Source: Emticicia sp051209875 (GTDB lineage Bacteria > Bacteroidota > Bacteroidia > Cytophagales > Spirosomataceae). Taken from it: 64,000 nt of DNA. How positions within the stretch are numbered: position 1 is the stretch's first letter; every line of letters begins with the position of its first letter. Shown in pieces: positions 24,756-33,901 of this stretch. Made by a program: the position numbers and the translations under genes. The notes below the pieces were generated by a model that did no database searches, was not told where the DNA came from, and was given only the letters and a program-made list of their open reading frames with translations. The DNA is taken from positions 2,294,001-2,358,000 of the forward strand of contig NZ_JBNTQY010000001.1 of NCBI RefSeq assembly GCF_051209875.1. The letters are read 5' to 3'.

Positions 24756-24838
24756 TAGAGTGTGGTATTTCACTCATATCACCTCTGTTGATTATACACT
24801 AAATCAGGTTTTTCCACCTACGAATGCAAGAGAATTGA

Positions 24839-26305
24839 GTGATTAAGGATAAAAAAACATATCATTTACTAATTATTGAAGACAATATAGGAGATTTTAC
24901 ATTAATAGCTGATTACTTAGCCGAATTAATGGAAAATGTCAACATTGTGCATGCTCCAAATTTCAAAGAATCAAAAAAAATACTCCAGCAATCCGCTAAT
25001 TATTTTCATGTTATTTTATTAGACCTTTCATTACCCGATAAAGGAGGTGAAAAATTAATCACCGAAATTATTGAATTAGCTTTTGAATCTCCAGTCATTG
25101 TACTTACAGGTAATCACGACATTGATTTTAGTATTAAATCATTGTCTTTGGGTGTATCGGATTATTTGCTGAAAGAGGATATTAATACTTCACTATTATA
25201 TAAAAGTATTTTATATGCCATCGAGCGTAAAAAGGCAGTATTAGAATTGGAGGCCTCAGAAAAGAAATATAGCGATCTTTTTCACCTCAGCCCACAACCA
25301 ATGTGGGTTTATAGTCAAGGTACGAGTAGATTTGTTCAGGTCAATCAAGCTGCTATCAAAAAATATGGTTATTCTAAAGAAGAGCTACTTCAGATGAGTT
25401 TTGTAGAATTGGGGGAGGAGTCTGAAGGGAAAAGGCTGATGGAGCTATTGAATAAGAACGAAAGTAGCCAAGAAAATGTGTTTATAGGTAGATTTAAGCA
25501 TTTCAAGAAGTCAGAGGAAGCCATTGAGGTTGAAATCTATTGCAATCAGATTATCATGGATCAAACCATTTGTAAATCTATCATTGCATTTGATATTACT
25601 GATAAAATACATGTCATTAACTCACTTCAATTAGAAAAACAACAAAGTGCTCGTTTTCAGTCTCAATTACTTAGTTCGCAACTGACACCTCATTTTATAT
25701 TTAATACTTTAAATTCATTTCAATACTATATCCTCAAAGGCGATATAAAAGATTCGGTACAAAATATTGCTGAGTTTTCGCAACTGATGCGACAAGTACT
25801 TGAAAACTCAGATTCTCCTTATATTTCTTTTCATGATGAGATAGCCTTTATAAATAACTATATCAAAATTTCAAAAAAAAGAATCAATCGGTCATGTGAT
25901 TTTTCAATACAAACTTCCGAAAACTTTAAAAGGAGAAGTCAGTTTATTCCGCCAATGTTGCTCCAACCCTATATTGAAAATGCCATTATTCATGGTTTTG
26001 CTAATACAAACCAACATTGTCAACTTTTAATTGATATAAGTTTAAACAATGGCCATATTACCTGTAAAATTAAAGATAATGGTATAGGTAGAAGAGCATC
26101 ACAAGCAGAAAAATTGAAGCTTGCTGAATCAAATAAGACATCCATGGCAATGAGTATCAATAATAAAAGAATCGATTTATTAAATGAGTATTCAGATAGA
26201 AACTTCAAAGTTGAAATTATTGATTGCTATGATGAAAATCAGCTTTCGACTGGCACAGAAGTTGTGATAAGTTTTGAGCAAATAACAGATGAAGTGGCAG
26301 AATGA
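24839..26305 (+). CDS. Receiver-PAS-histidine kinase (LytS/His_kinase type)
   Basis: A 488-residue cytoplasmic protein with no membrane segment. Domain order: receiver (about 7-130; acidic pair Glu14-Asp15, phospho-acceptor Asp62 in LLDLSLPD, Lys112), PAS (about 142-255, DLFHLSPQPMWVY), then a His_kinase domain with His285 in QLTPHFIFNTLNSF and a HATPase domain (PPMLLQPYIENAIIHGF, then IKDNGIGR). An N-terminal receiver suggests that its kinase activity is set by phosphate from another kinase. The start is GTG. It opens a block of five plus-strand signalling genes, and its receiver-PAS half is a close paralogue of the gene at 32.8 kb. Confidence 0.9.
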   Translation: MIKDKKTYHLLIIEDNIGDFTLIADYLAELMENVNIVHAPNFKESKKILQQSANYFHVILLDLSLPDKGGEKLITEIIELAFESPVIVLTGNHDIDFSIKSLSLGVSDYLLKEDINTSLLYKSILYAIERKKAVLELEASEKKYSDLFHLSPQPMWVYSQGTSRFVQVNQAAIKKYGYSKEELLQMSFVELGEESEGKRLMELLNKNESSQENVFIGRFKHFKKSEEAIEVEIYCNQIIMDQTICKSIIAFDITDKIHVINSLQLEKQQSARFQSQLLSSQLTPHFIFNTLNSFQYYILKGDIKDSVQNIAEFSQLMRQVLENSDSPYISFHDEIAFINNYIKISKKRINRSCDFSIQTSENFKRRSQFIPPMLLQPYIENAIIHGFANTNQHCQLLIDISLNNGHITCKIKDNGIGRRASQAEKLKLAESNKTSMAMSINNKRIDLLNEYSDRNFKVEIIDCYDENQLSTGTEVVISFEQITDEVAE

Positions 26306-26406
26306 AGATGGCAAATCTATTTTTGCATCTTTAATCTTTTTAAGTAAATTTGTTGTTATTACTTCCCAAAAAGAAAAAGTACATTTTAGTACTTATTTAT
26401 AAAAAT

Positions 26407-26444
26407 CTCTCCCAGACCAAAAGGTCTTGCATTTAAGTTGAGAG
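26407..26444 (+). terminator. Possible terminator after the first kinase gene
   Basis: Inner stem AGACC/GGTCT with AAAA loop, enclosed by CTCTC/GAGAG. No T-tract, so it may be a structural or attenuating hairpin. The other bases in this 340-base gap show no clear feature. Confidence 0.35.
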
Positions 26445-26648
26445 GAACAGCTATTGCTATTTAAACCTCCATGAAATTTTAAACTGATAATCTGACATTA
26501 TCACTGCTTTTTTGTTCTGAAACGGTGCTTTTTCTGACCCTTATGTATTTAGAGGTTATTAGTGAAATGTTTTGTTCTATGTAGAAAATAATATTCACTG
26601 TCTTTTATGTGGTATTATTTAAAAGTATTAATGATAAATAGAAAGCGT

Positions 26649-27065
26649 ATGGGACATATATTACTGATGGTTGATGATGATGTAATGATTCAGAAACTAC
26701 ATTCCATGATGGTGAAAAGAAATGAATTTGTTGATGATTCTTTTAAATTTGAAAATGGGCAATTAGCCTTAGATTTTTTAAGGCAATATGATGAAAATCA
26801 GTGTTTTATTGTATTTTTAGATATAAATATGCCAATTATGAATGGTTGGGAGTTTATGGATGCCATTAATAAAGAATTACTTGGAAGACCTATTTTTGTT
26901 GCAATTGTAAGTTCATCAGTTGATTCGTCTGACGTTGTGAAGGCAAATACCTATCCTCAAGTGTTGGCGTATATTGATAAACCACTCAACAATAATGCTC
27001 TTCAGTTACTAAAAAAACACCCAAAAATTGCACATTTATTTCAAGAAAGTCAGGTCAATAATTGA
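26649..27065 (+). CDS. Stand-alone response regulator receiver protein
   Basis: A CheY-like single-domain receiver of 138 residues. The ATG giving MGHILLMVDDDVMIQK was chosen because receivers usually begin right at the first beta strand; earlier in-frame starts at 26607 and 26631 would add up to 14 residues. Acidic pocket DDD, phospho-acceptor Asp in VFLDINMPIMNGW, Ser-Ser in IVSSSVDSSD and Lys in YIDKPL are all present. There is no output domain. Its stop overlaps a possible TTG start of the giant multi-PAS kinase by 4 bases, so the two are cotranscribed and probably partners. Confidence 0.88.
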   Translation: MGHILLMVDDDVMIQKLHSMMVKRNEFVDDSFKFENGQLALDFLRQYDENQCFIVFLDINMPIMNGWEFMDAINKELLGRPIFVAIVSSSVDSSDVVKANTYPQVLAYIDKPLNNNALQLLKKHPKIAHLFQESQVNN

Positions 27066-27073
27066 AAGAAGCT

Positions 27074-30000
27074 ATGTCAGATCTACTTGCCACCAATATT
27101 TTTAATGCTTTCCCGTTGCCAAGTTTATTAGTTTCGGCTGATGTTCCATTTACAATTCAAAGTGTAAATAAAGCCTATTTACAAGAAACTAATAAGTCAT
27201 CAGAAGAACTGCTTGGAAAAAGTATAGTTGACTATTTTGCAGAAAACAGAATGGATTTTGGAGCACTTGAACAATCATTGCTTCAAGTAATCAACACAAA
27301 ACAAACTCAAAAATTGTTTGTGCCAATCAACAATGAACAAAAAAATGAATTTGAAAACATACCAGTTTTTGATGAAAATCAAGAAATAACCTGTATTATT
27401 CATTCGCTAAGGAGAGTATCTCTACTCAAACCAAAGACTGATGAAAAAGAATTAGCCCTCTTGAAAAATAATATACATGAACCTTATGTGATTATTGATA
27501 CCAATCTCCAAGTTACTTCATTTAATCAACAATTTGTTCAACAAACAAAAGAGTACTTTGGATATGATGTGAGATCTGGCGTGTCAATTTTAGATTTGGC
27601 TCAACCTGAAAGGAGGGAAATAACGGCTGAAAAATACAGATTTGTTTTACAAGGTCATAAAATTCAAAATAAAGTTGAGTTTAAAACCAAAGAAGGTAAC
27701 ATAATCAAGCTATATGTGAGTGATAATCCAATTTTTAACGAATTGGCTGAAGTAATTGGCGTATTTGTTTCTATTCTTGATATTACCGATTTTGCTGAAT
27801 TAGATAAAAAACAAAAAGAGCAAGAAGCAGATTTTAGAGCATTAATAGAAAATACACCAGATCTTATTTATTCGGTTGATTTAGATTTTAACCTGATTAC
27901 TTTTAATTCGTCGTTTACCAACGCAATGTTGTTATTTGCCGCCATAAAAGTTGAGCGTGGAATGAATATTTTTGATTTGTTTGGAGAGAACAAAAGAAAA
28001 AAATATGAAAATGTATTAGAAATTGTAAAGAAAGAGGGAAGATATGTGTTTGAAGACAATTTTATTTTTAATAATGAAATTGTTATTTTTGAAGTAGCTG
28101 TTAACCCCATTTTTAGTGAGAATAAGAGTTTGTTAGGAGTGACTGTTTTTTCAAAAAATATAACTGAACAAAAAAAACTAAAGAAGCAAGAAGAAGAACA
28201 AAGGACGGAATTCAAAGCTTTGGTTGATAATATGACCGATATTGTATATTCATTGGATATGGATTACAATTTTATCACTTTCAATAAGGCTATGGTTGAT
28301 GCCTCCATATTTTTGATTGGTCAACCCCCTCGAAAGGGAATGAATTTGATTGAAAATTTTGCTTTTGGAAAAGACAAATACTTACGACAAAACCTTGGTA
28401 AAGCCGCACAAGGTAAAAGTACATCATTTTTGTACGAAGAAGATATAAACAACGAACTGCAAATTTTTGAGGTATATGTAAACCCAATCTTTAATGATGA
28501 TGCTATACAAACAGGTTTTTCGGTGCTTTCCAAAGTTGTTACTGAAAAAATAAAAGCAGAAAGAGCCAAAGAAAAAACGCTTCATACACTCAATAATATT
28601 ATGTCTTTATCCTTAGATGTCATTTGTACGATTGACAATCAGGGTAAATTTACCAATATCAATGCAGCAATTTATAAATTATTAGGTTATCGGCCAGAGG
28701 AAGTTATTGGAAAACTTTGTTTTGATTTTATTTATCCAGAAGATATTCCAAAGTCAAGAGAAATTGGAAAAAAAATAATTGAAGGTAAAGGAATTGAAAA
28801 TTTCGAAAACCGGTATGTGCATAAAAATGGGAGAATTGTTGATGTTTTATGGTCGGTAAGAAGAGAAATTGAAGAAGAAGTTTTATACTGTACGGCCAAA
28901 GATATTACTGAAAAAAAGGCCATTGAAAAGGTTTTGTTCGATTCTTTCAATCGTTATAAATATCTGTTCGAGAATAATCCAGCTCCTATGTTTATTTTTG
29001 ATTTTAAAACATTACAAATTATTGATTGTAATGAAGAAACATTGATAAAATATGGCTATACAAAGGAAGAATTTTTACGCTTAACGATAAAAGATATTCG
29101 TCCCGAAGAAGATATACCTTTTATACTCGATTTGACTCGAAGTGAAGAATCTTTTGGAGGGGTACATCGTGGAGTTTTTAGGCACTTAAAGAAAGATGGA
29201 GAAATTATTTTAGTCGAAGTTGTTGGGCATTTAATTGAATTATCTGGGAGAAAAGTAGGCTTAGTTCAAATAAAAGATGTAACAGAACAAGAGCGAGCTT
29301 TGAGAATACTCAAAGATAACGAAGCCAAATTGAGAACAGCTACAATTACTGCAAAATTAGCTTATTGGCAATTAGATAAGAATAGACAATTTTCTGCTTC
29401 TGACGAAATATTTAATGTTTTAGGGATTCAGGAAACATGTAGCATTGACTACGATTCATGGCTTAATATTATTCATATTGATGATAAACAACTCTATATC
29501 GAAGCCGAAAATGCTGCTTTTGATGCAGGCAATGAAATAGATATTGAGATTAGAATTATATTTAAAAGTGAATTATATAAATGGGTACACATTAGAGGCA
29601 AGGCTGTAAAAGATGGCAATGAAAATGTCATTTTTCTTGAGGGAACACTCCAAGATATTACTGAACAGAAAAAAGCACAAATTGCTTTGCAAGAACGCAA
29701 TTTTTTCATTGAAACTGCCTTAGAAAATTTACCTATAGGAATATCTGTCAATAGAATAGATGATGGAGTCTGTACCTTGATGAATAAAAAATTTGAAGAA
29801 ATTTACGGTTGGTCGAAAAAAACTCTGAAAGATATTTCAACATTTTTTGAATCTGTTTACCCAGATGAGACTTACAGAAAAGAAGTTTTTGAGCGTGTAA
29901 TGGATGATATAAATAGTGGAGAATTAAATCGTATGAGTTGGGAAGGTGTTGATATTATCACACAATCAGGAGAAAAACGTATAATAAATGCTAAGAATAT

Positions 30001-32317
30001 ACCCATTTATGCTCAAAATTTAATGATTTCAACAGTAATTGATGATACAGAAAGGATAAAAACTCAAAAAAAACTAATTCAAAGCAACGAACGTTATAAT
30101 CTAGTCACCCAAGCTACCTCTGATGCTATTTGGGACTGGGATTTAGTCAATAATTCAGTATTTAGAGGAGGAGGATTTAATAATATATTTGGTCATGAAG
30201 AAAGTGGGCTATCATCAACGATTGAGTCTTGGAAAGCATATTTACATCCTGATGATGTAGATAGAATTATTGGAAGTATTCAAGTAGCAATCGAAAGTGA
30301 AGCCACAAATTGGAAAGATGAATACCGATATCTGAAAGCAGATGGAAAATATGCTTATGTAATTGATAAAGGCTTTATTTTGAGAGATAAGCACGGAAAA
30401 GCCATTAGAATGGTAGGTGCAATGCAAGACATTACTGAGCGGAATGAAAGAGAACAACAATTAAAACTTTTTGAATCAGTTATTATCAATACCAATGACG
30501 CTGTTTTAATTACTGAAGCAGAGCCATTTGACGAGCCTGGCCCTAAAATATTGTATGTTAACAAGGCTTTTACAAAAATGACTGGTTATACGGCCGAAGA
30601 TGTCATCGGGAAAACACCACGAATCTTGCAAGGACCTAAATCAGACTTTCAAGAATTAGAAAGATTAAGCAAAGCATTACGCAATTGGGAATCTTGCGAA
30701 ATCACTACCATTAATTACAAAAAGAATGGAGAAGAGTTTTGGATTAACTTTTCAGTAACACCCGTAGCTGATGAAAAGGGTTGGTTTACGCATTGGATAG
30801 CGATTGAACGTGACATCACCGAAAAAGTAAACTATGAAAGAGAACTAATTGAAGCAAATCGCAAAGTTATCTCTACACTTGAAAGTATTCAAGATGGATT
30901 CTATTCATTGGATCAAAATTGGATAATCACTTATTGGAATAAGGAAATGGAAAACATTTCTAGGGTAAAAAGAGATGAAATAATTGGGAAAAATTATTGG
31001 GATACTTTTACAAACAAGATTAGACTAAAATTTTATGATGAATTCCATCGAGCAGTTGCCGAAAATGTGCCAGTTAGATTTGAAGAATACATTAACCGAA
31101 CTGGCTTATGGCTTGAGGTGAGTGCATTCCCTTCGGAACATGGAGTAACTGTTTTTACAAAAGATATTACTGAAAGAATACTAATTGAGGAAAAAATAAG
31201 GTCTGAACGAAAATTATTACGAACTTTAATAGATAATTTGCCAGATACCATTTATTTCAAAGATACAGAAGCAAGAAAATTGATCAGTAATAGAGTAGAT
31301 CTACTATTGCAGGGTGTGTCTAACGAGGAAGATGTTTTGGGTAAAACGGATGCAGAATTATATGCTGATAAGGGATCATGCACTGGTTATCAACAAGATT
31401 TGGAGATTTTAAGGACAGGCAAAGCGATTATTAACTATGAAGAATCGTTTACAACCAACGATGGACACTTATTATGGCTACTAACTTCCAAAATGCCTAT
31501 TTATGACGATAATAAAAAAATAATAGGACTATTGGGAATTGGAAGAGATATTACTGAGCGTAAATTAGCCGAACAAAAATTAGAATCTGTTAATAAAGAA
31601 CTGCAAAAAAATGTACAACAACTGCTCATTTCAAATGCAGAGCTCGAACAATTTGCTTATGTCGCTTCGCATGATTTGCAAGAACCTTTGCGAATGATTA
31701 CCAGCTTTTTGTCACAAATTGAGAGAAAATACAAAGATGTAATTGATGAAAAAGGTAAACAATATATCTTCTATGCTGTGGATGGTGCGAAACGAATGCG
31801 GCAAATCATTTTAGACCTGCTTGAATTTTCAAGAGTGGGAAGAGCAGAAGATAAAATGGAGGTAGTTGACTTAAATGATTTAGTGAATGAGATTCTAGTA
31901 CTCTATAGAAAACAAATTAAAGAGAAAAAGGCAGTTATGCAAATTGATACACTTCCAACAGTGAGGGCTTCAAAAAGTTCGATGCGACAAGTGTTTCAAA
32001 ATCTAATTTCAAATTGTTTAAAGTATGTAAGTGCTGAAGAAGGTTTTGTACCTCATGTTGATATTACTGTAAAGTCTGAGGCTAATATGTGGGTTTTTGC
32101 AATAAAAGACAATGGAATAGGTATTGACTCGCAGTATTTTGAGAAGATTTTTATTATTTTCCAACGATTACATAACAAAGATGAATATTCTGGTACAGGT
32201 ATCGGTTTAGCTATTACCAAAAAAATAATTGAAAATTTAGGCGGAAGCATTTGGGTTGAATCTGAGCCTCATAATGGAAGTACATTTTATTTTACAATCC
32301 CTAAAAAGGAAATTTAA
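27074..32317 (+). CDS. Giant multi-PAS sensor histidine kinase
   Basis: A protein of 1747 residues with no membrane segments. About 12 PAS/PAC modules follow one another, each ending in a D-I-T-E-x-K/R-type linker (DITDFAEL, NITEQKK, DITEKKA, DVTEQER, DITERNE and others). The ninth to tenth has GKTPRILQGPKSD, which resembles a LOV domain but lacks the flavin-binding Cys. The C-terminus is a HisKA domain with the phospho-accepting His in YVASHDLQEPLRM, then a HATPase with N box NLISNCLKYV, DNGIGID and GTGIGLAITKKI. An ATG was preferred to a TTG four codons upstream that overlaps the preceding gene. Ligands of the PAS modules are unknown. Confidence 0.93.
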   Translation: MSDLLATNIFNAFPLPSLLVSADVPFTIQSVNKAYLQETNKSSEELLGKSIVDYFAENRMDFGALEQSLLQVINTKQTQKLFVPINNEQKNEFENIPVFDENQEITCIIHSLRRVSLLKPKTDEKELALLKNNIHEPYVIIDTNLQVTSFNQQFVQQTKEYFGYDVRSGVSILDLAQPERREITAEKYRFVLQGHKIQNKVEFKTKEGNIIKLYVSDNPIFNELAEVIGVFVSILDITDFAELDKKQKEQEADFRALIENTPDLIYSVDLDFNLITFNSSFTNAMLLFAAIKVERGMNIFDLFGENKRKKYENVLEIVKKEGRYVFEDNFIFNNEIVIFEVAVNPIFSENKSLLGVTVFSKNITEQKKLKKQEEEQRTEFKALVDNMTDIVYSLDMDYNFITFNKAMVDASIFLIGQPPRKGMNLIENFAFGKDKYLRQNLGKAAQGKSTSFLYEEDINNELQIFEVYVNPIFNDDAIQTGFSVLSKVVTEKIKAERAKEKTLHTLNNIMSLSLDVICTIDNQGKFTNINAAIYKLLGYRPEEVIGKLCFDFIYPEDIPKSREIGKKIIEGKGIENFENRYVHKNGRIVDVLWSVRREIEEEVLYCTAKDITEKKAIEKVLFDSFNRYKYLFENNPAPMFIFDFKTLQIIDCNEETLIKYGYTKEEFLRLTIKDIRPEEDIPFILDLTRSEESFGGVHRGVFRHLKKDGEIILVEVVGHLIELSGRKVGLVQIKDVTEQERALRILKDNEAKLRTATITAKLAYWQLDKNRQFSASDEIFNVLGIQETCSIDYDSWLNIIHIDDKQLYIEAENAAFDAGNEIDIEIRIIFKSELYKWVHIRGKAVKDGNENVIFLEGTLQDITEQKKAQIALQERNFFIETALENLPIGISVNRIDDGVCTLMNKKFEEIYGWSKKTLKDISTFFESVYPDETYRKEVFERVMDDINSGELNRMSWEGVDIITQSGEKRIINAKNIPIYAQNLMISTVIDDTERIKTQKKLIQSNERYNLVTQATSDAIWDWDLVNNSVFRGGGFNNIFGHEESGLSSTIESWKAYLHPDDVDRIIGSIQVAIESEATNWKDEYRYLKADGKYAYVIDKGFILRDKHGKAIRMVGAMQDITERNEREQQLKLFESVIINTNDAVLITEAEPFDEPGPKILYVNKAFTKMTGYTAEDVIGKTPRILQGPKSDFQELERLSKALRNWESCEITTINYKKNGEEFWINFSVTPVADEKGWFTHWIAIERDITEKVNYERELIEANRKVISTLESIQDGFYSLDQNWIITYWNKEMENISRVKRDEIIGKNYWDTFTNKIRLKFYDEFHRAVAENVPVRFEEYINRTGLWLEVSAFPSEHGVTVFTKDITERILIEEKIRSERKLLRTLIDNLPDTIYFKDTEARKLISNRVDLLLQGVSNEEDVLGKTDAELYADKGSCTGYQQDLEILRTGKAIINYEESFTTNDGHLLWLLTSKMPIYDDNKKIIGLLGIGRDITERKLAEQKLESVNKELQKNVQQLLISNAELEQFAYVASHDLQEPLRMITSFLSQIERKYKDVIDEKGKQYIFYAVDGAKRMRQIILDLLEFSRVGRAEDKMEVVDLNDLVNEILVLYRKQIKEKKAVMQIDTLPTVRASKSSMRQVFQNLISNCLKYVSAEEGFVPHVDITVKSEANMWVFAIKDNGIGIDSQYFEKIFIIFQRLHNKDEYSGTGIGLAITKKIIENLGGSIWVESEPHNGSTFYFTIPKKEI

Positions 32318-32319
32318 TC

Positions 32320-32751
32320 ATGAAACCAATACACATACTTTTAGTTGAAGACAACGAAGGTGATATTATGCTTACTGTTGATGCTTTTGAAGAAGGCAAA
32401 ATTAGTAATAATATTAGTGTCGTTCGAGATGGGAATGAAGCAATTGATTTTCTGACACAAACTGGAAAATATGCTTCAAGAGAGCGACCTGATTTGATTT
32501 TGTTAGATGTTAATTTACCCAAAAAAAATGGGCATGAGGTATTACACCTGATTAAAACTAATGATGGACTCAAACATATTCCTGTCATCATGCTAACTAC
32601 ATCGTCTTCAGAAAATGATATTGAAAAAGCCTATAAAAACTTTGCCAATTGCTATATTACAAAGCCAATTGACGTCAATGATTTTATGGTTGCCATTTCT
32701 AAAATTGAAGATTTTTGGTTTAGTATTGTTTCTTTACCTAATAATTCTTAA
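32320..32751 (+). CDS. Response regulator, Rcp1-like
   Basis: A 143-residue single-domain receiver starting two bases after the giant kinase stop. MKPIHILLVEDNEGDIMLT, phospho-acceptor Asp in LILLDVNLPKKNGHEVL, TTSSSENDIEKAY and Lys in YITKPIDVNDF place it in the Rcp1 (phytochrome partner) subgroup, normally encoded beside PAS/GAF kinases ending in the same HisKA type. It is the likely phosphate acceptor of that kinase. There is no DNA-binding domain, so it must act through protein contacts or by relay to another receiver. Confidence 0.92.
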   Translation: MKPIHILLVEDNEGDIMLTVDAFEEGKISNNISVVRDGNEAIDFLTQTGKYASRERPDLILLDVNLPKKNGHEVLHLIKTNDGLKHIPVIMLTTSSSENDIEKAYKNFANCYITKPIDVNDFMVAISKIEDFWFSIVSLPNNS

Positions 32752-32765
32752 ATAGTTTCTTGACA

Positions 32766-33764
32766 ATGGAGGACCTGAAAATCCATACAGTACTGGTTAT
32801 TGAAGATAACATTGGTGACTTTATATTGATAAACGATTATCTGGAAGAACAGATTGTTGATCTTAATGTTATTCATGCGAAGAGTTTTTTGGAGGCAAAA
32901 ATAGTTTTTGACAATAAATCAAATAGTTTTGATATAATTCTTTTGGATTTGTCATTGCCAGATAAAAATGGAGAAGAGTTGATTTTAGAAATTATTTCAA
33001 TGTCTGAAGGAATACCTGTAATTGTATTGACTGGATATTCAGATATAGAATTTGGTATCAAATCTATGTCTTTAGGTGTAGCTGATTATTTATTGAAAGA
33101 TGATATTACAGCTTCATCTCTCTACAAAAATATTCTTTATACGATTGAAAGAAAAAGAAAAGAGTTAGAACTGGAAGAATCAGAGAAAAGATACAGCGAT
33201 TTGTTTCACTTGAGCCCACAACCGATGTGGGTTTATGATGCTGAATCTTTACAATTTCAAGATGTCAATGCAGCAGCAATCGAACACTATGGCTACAGCA
33301 GAAATGAGTTCTTAACAATGAAGATGACAGACATTTTGCCAAAAGTAATCAGCATGAATAGTCTTAATTTAAATCAAGAATTAGCTGAAATAAGTGAAAA
33401 TAGTCAACATCAAAAGAAAGATGGCGAGATTATACAAGTAGAATTAAAACGAAATAATATTATTTTTAAGGGAAAGAAATCTGAAATCGTTGTAGTGAAT
33501 GATGTTACTAAAATACGTGAATACATTATTGCCATAGAGAAACAAAACACAAAACTCCAAGAAATCGCTTGGATGCAATCCCATATTGTACGAGCTCCAT
33601 TAGCAAGAATGATGGGGGTAATTGATTTGATGACTGATGATTCTTTGACAGAGCAAGAAAAGCAGGAATTTATGACTAACCTACTTAGCTCAGCAAACGA
33701 GTTAGATAAAATCATCAGAGATATTTCTAATAAAACCCACGAAGCCAAAGTTACCTATCAATAA
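32766..33764 (+). CDS. Receiver-PAS protein with dimerisation helix but no ATPase domain
   Basis: A protein of 332 residues. The receiver (about 5-130; LLDLSLPDKNGEELI holds the phospho-acceptor Asp) and PAS (about 142-250; DLFHLSPQPMWVYDAESLQFQDVNAAAIEHYGY) closely match the LytS-type sensor at the start of this block. It then has a HisKA-like helical pair, IAWMQSHIVRAPLARMMGV, ending after SSANELDKIIRDISNKT. No HATPase follows, and the DNA after the stop does not encode one. It may be a phosphotransfer or dimerisation partner rather than a kinase. Start ATG is 14 bases after the previous stop; an upstream TTG is less likely. Confidence 0.85.
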   Translation: MEDLKIHTVLVIEDNIGDFILINDYLEEQIVDLNVIHAKSFLEAKIVFDNKSNSFDIILLDLSLPDKNGEELILEIISMSEGIPVIVLTGYSDIEFGIKSMSLGVADYLLKDDITASSLYKNILYTIERKRKELELEESEKRYSDLFHLSPQPMWVYDAESLQFQDVNAAAIEHYGYSRNEFLTMKMTDILPKVISMNSLNLNQELAEISENSQHQKKDGEIIQVELKRNNIIFKGKKSEIVVVNDVTKIREYIIAIEKQNTKLQEIAWMQSHIVRAPLARMMGVIDLMTDDSLTEQEKQEFMTNLLSSANELDKIIRDISNKTHEAKVTYQ

Positions 33765-33833
33765 TTGGAATGTAGTATTTCGTACGATTTTTTTTGAACC
33801 CTTATTAATATTCTTCATTTAGTGTAAATTTAA

Positions 33834-33841
33834 TAAATTTG
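33834..33841 (+). promoter_or_regulatory. Candidate -7 element for the cytochrome c peroxidase gene
   Basis: TAAATTTG matches TAnnTTTG, 60 bases before the ATG; no -33 TTG in range. Confidence 0.4.
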
Positions 33842-33901
33842 CATGCTTTATCACAGACGAAAAAACAAAAGAATTAAATTGCTGATTATTTTAATAGTTT
33901 T

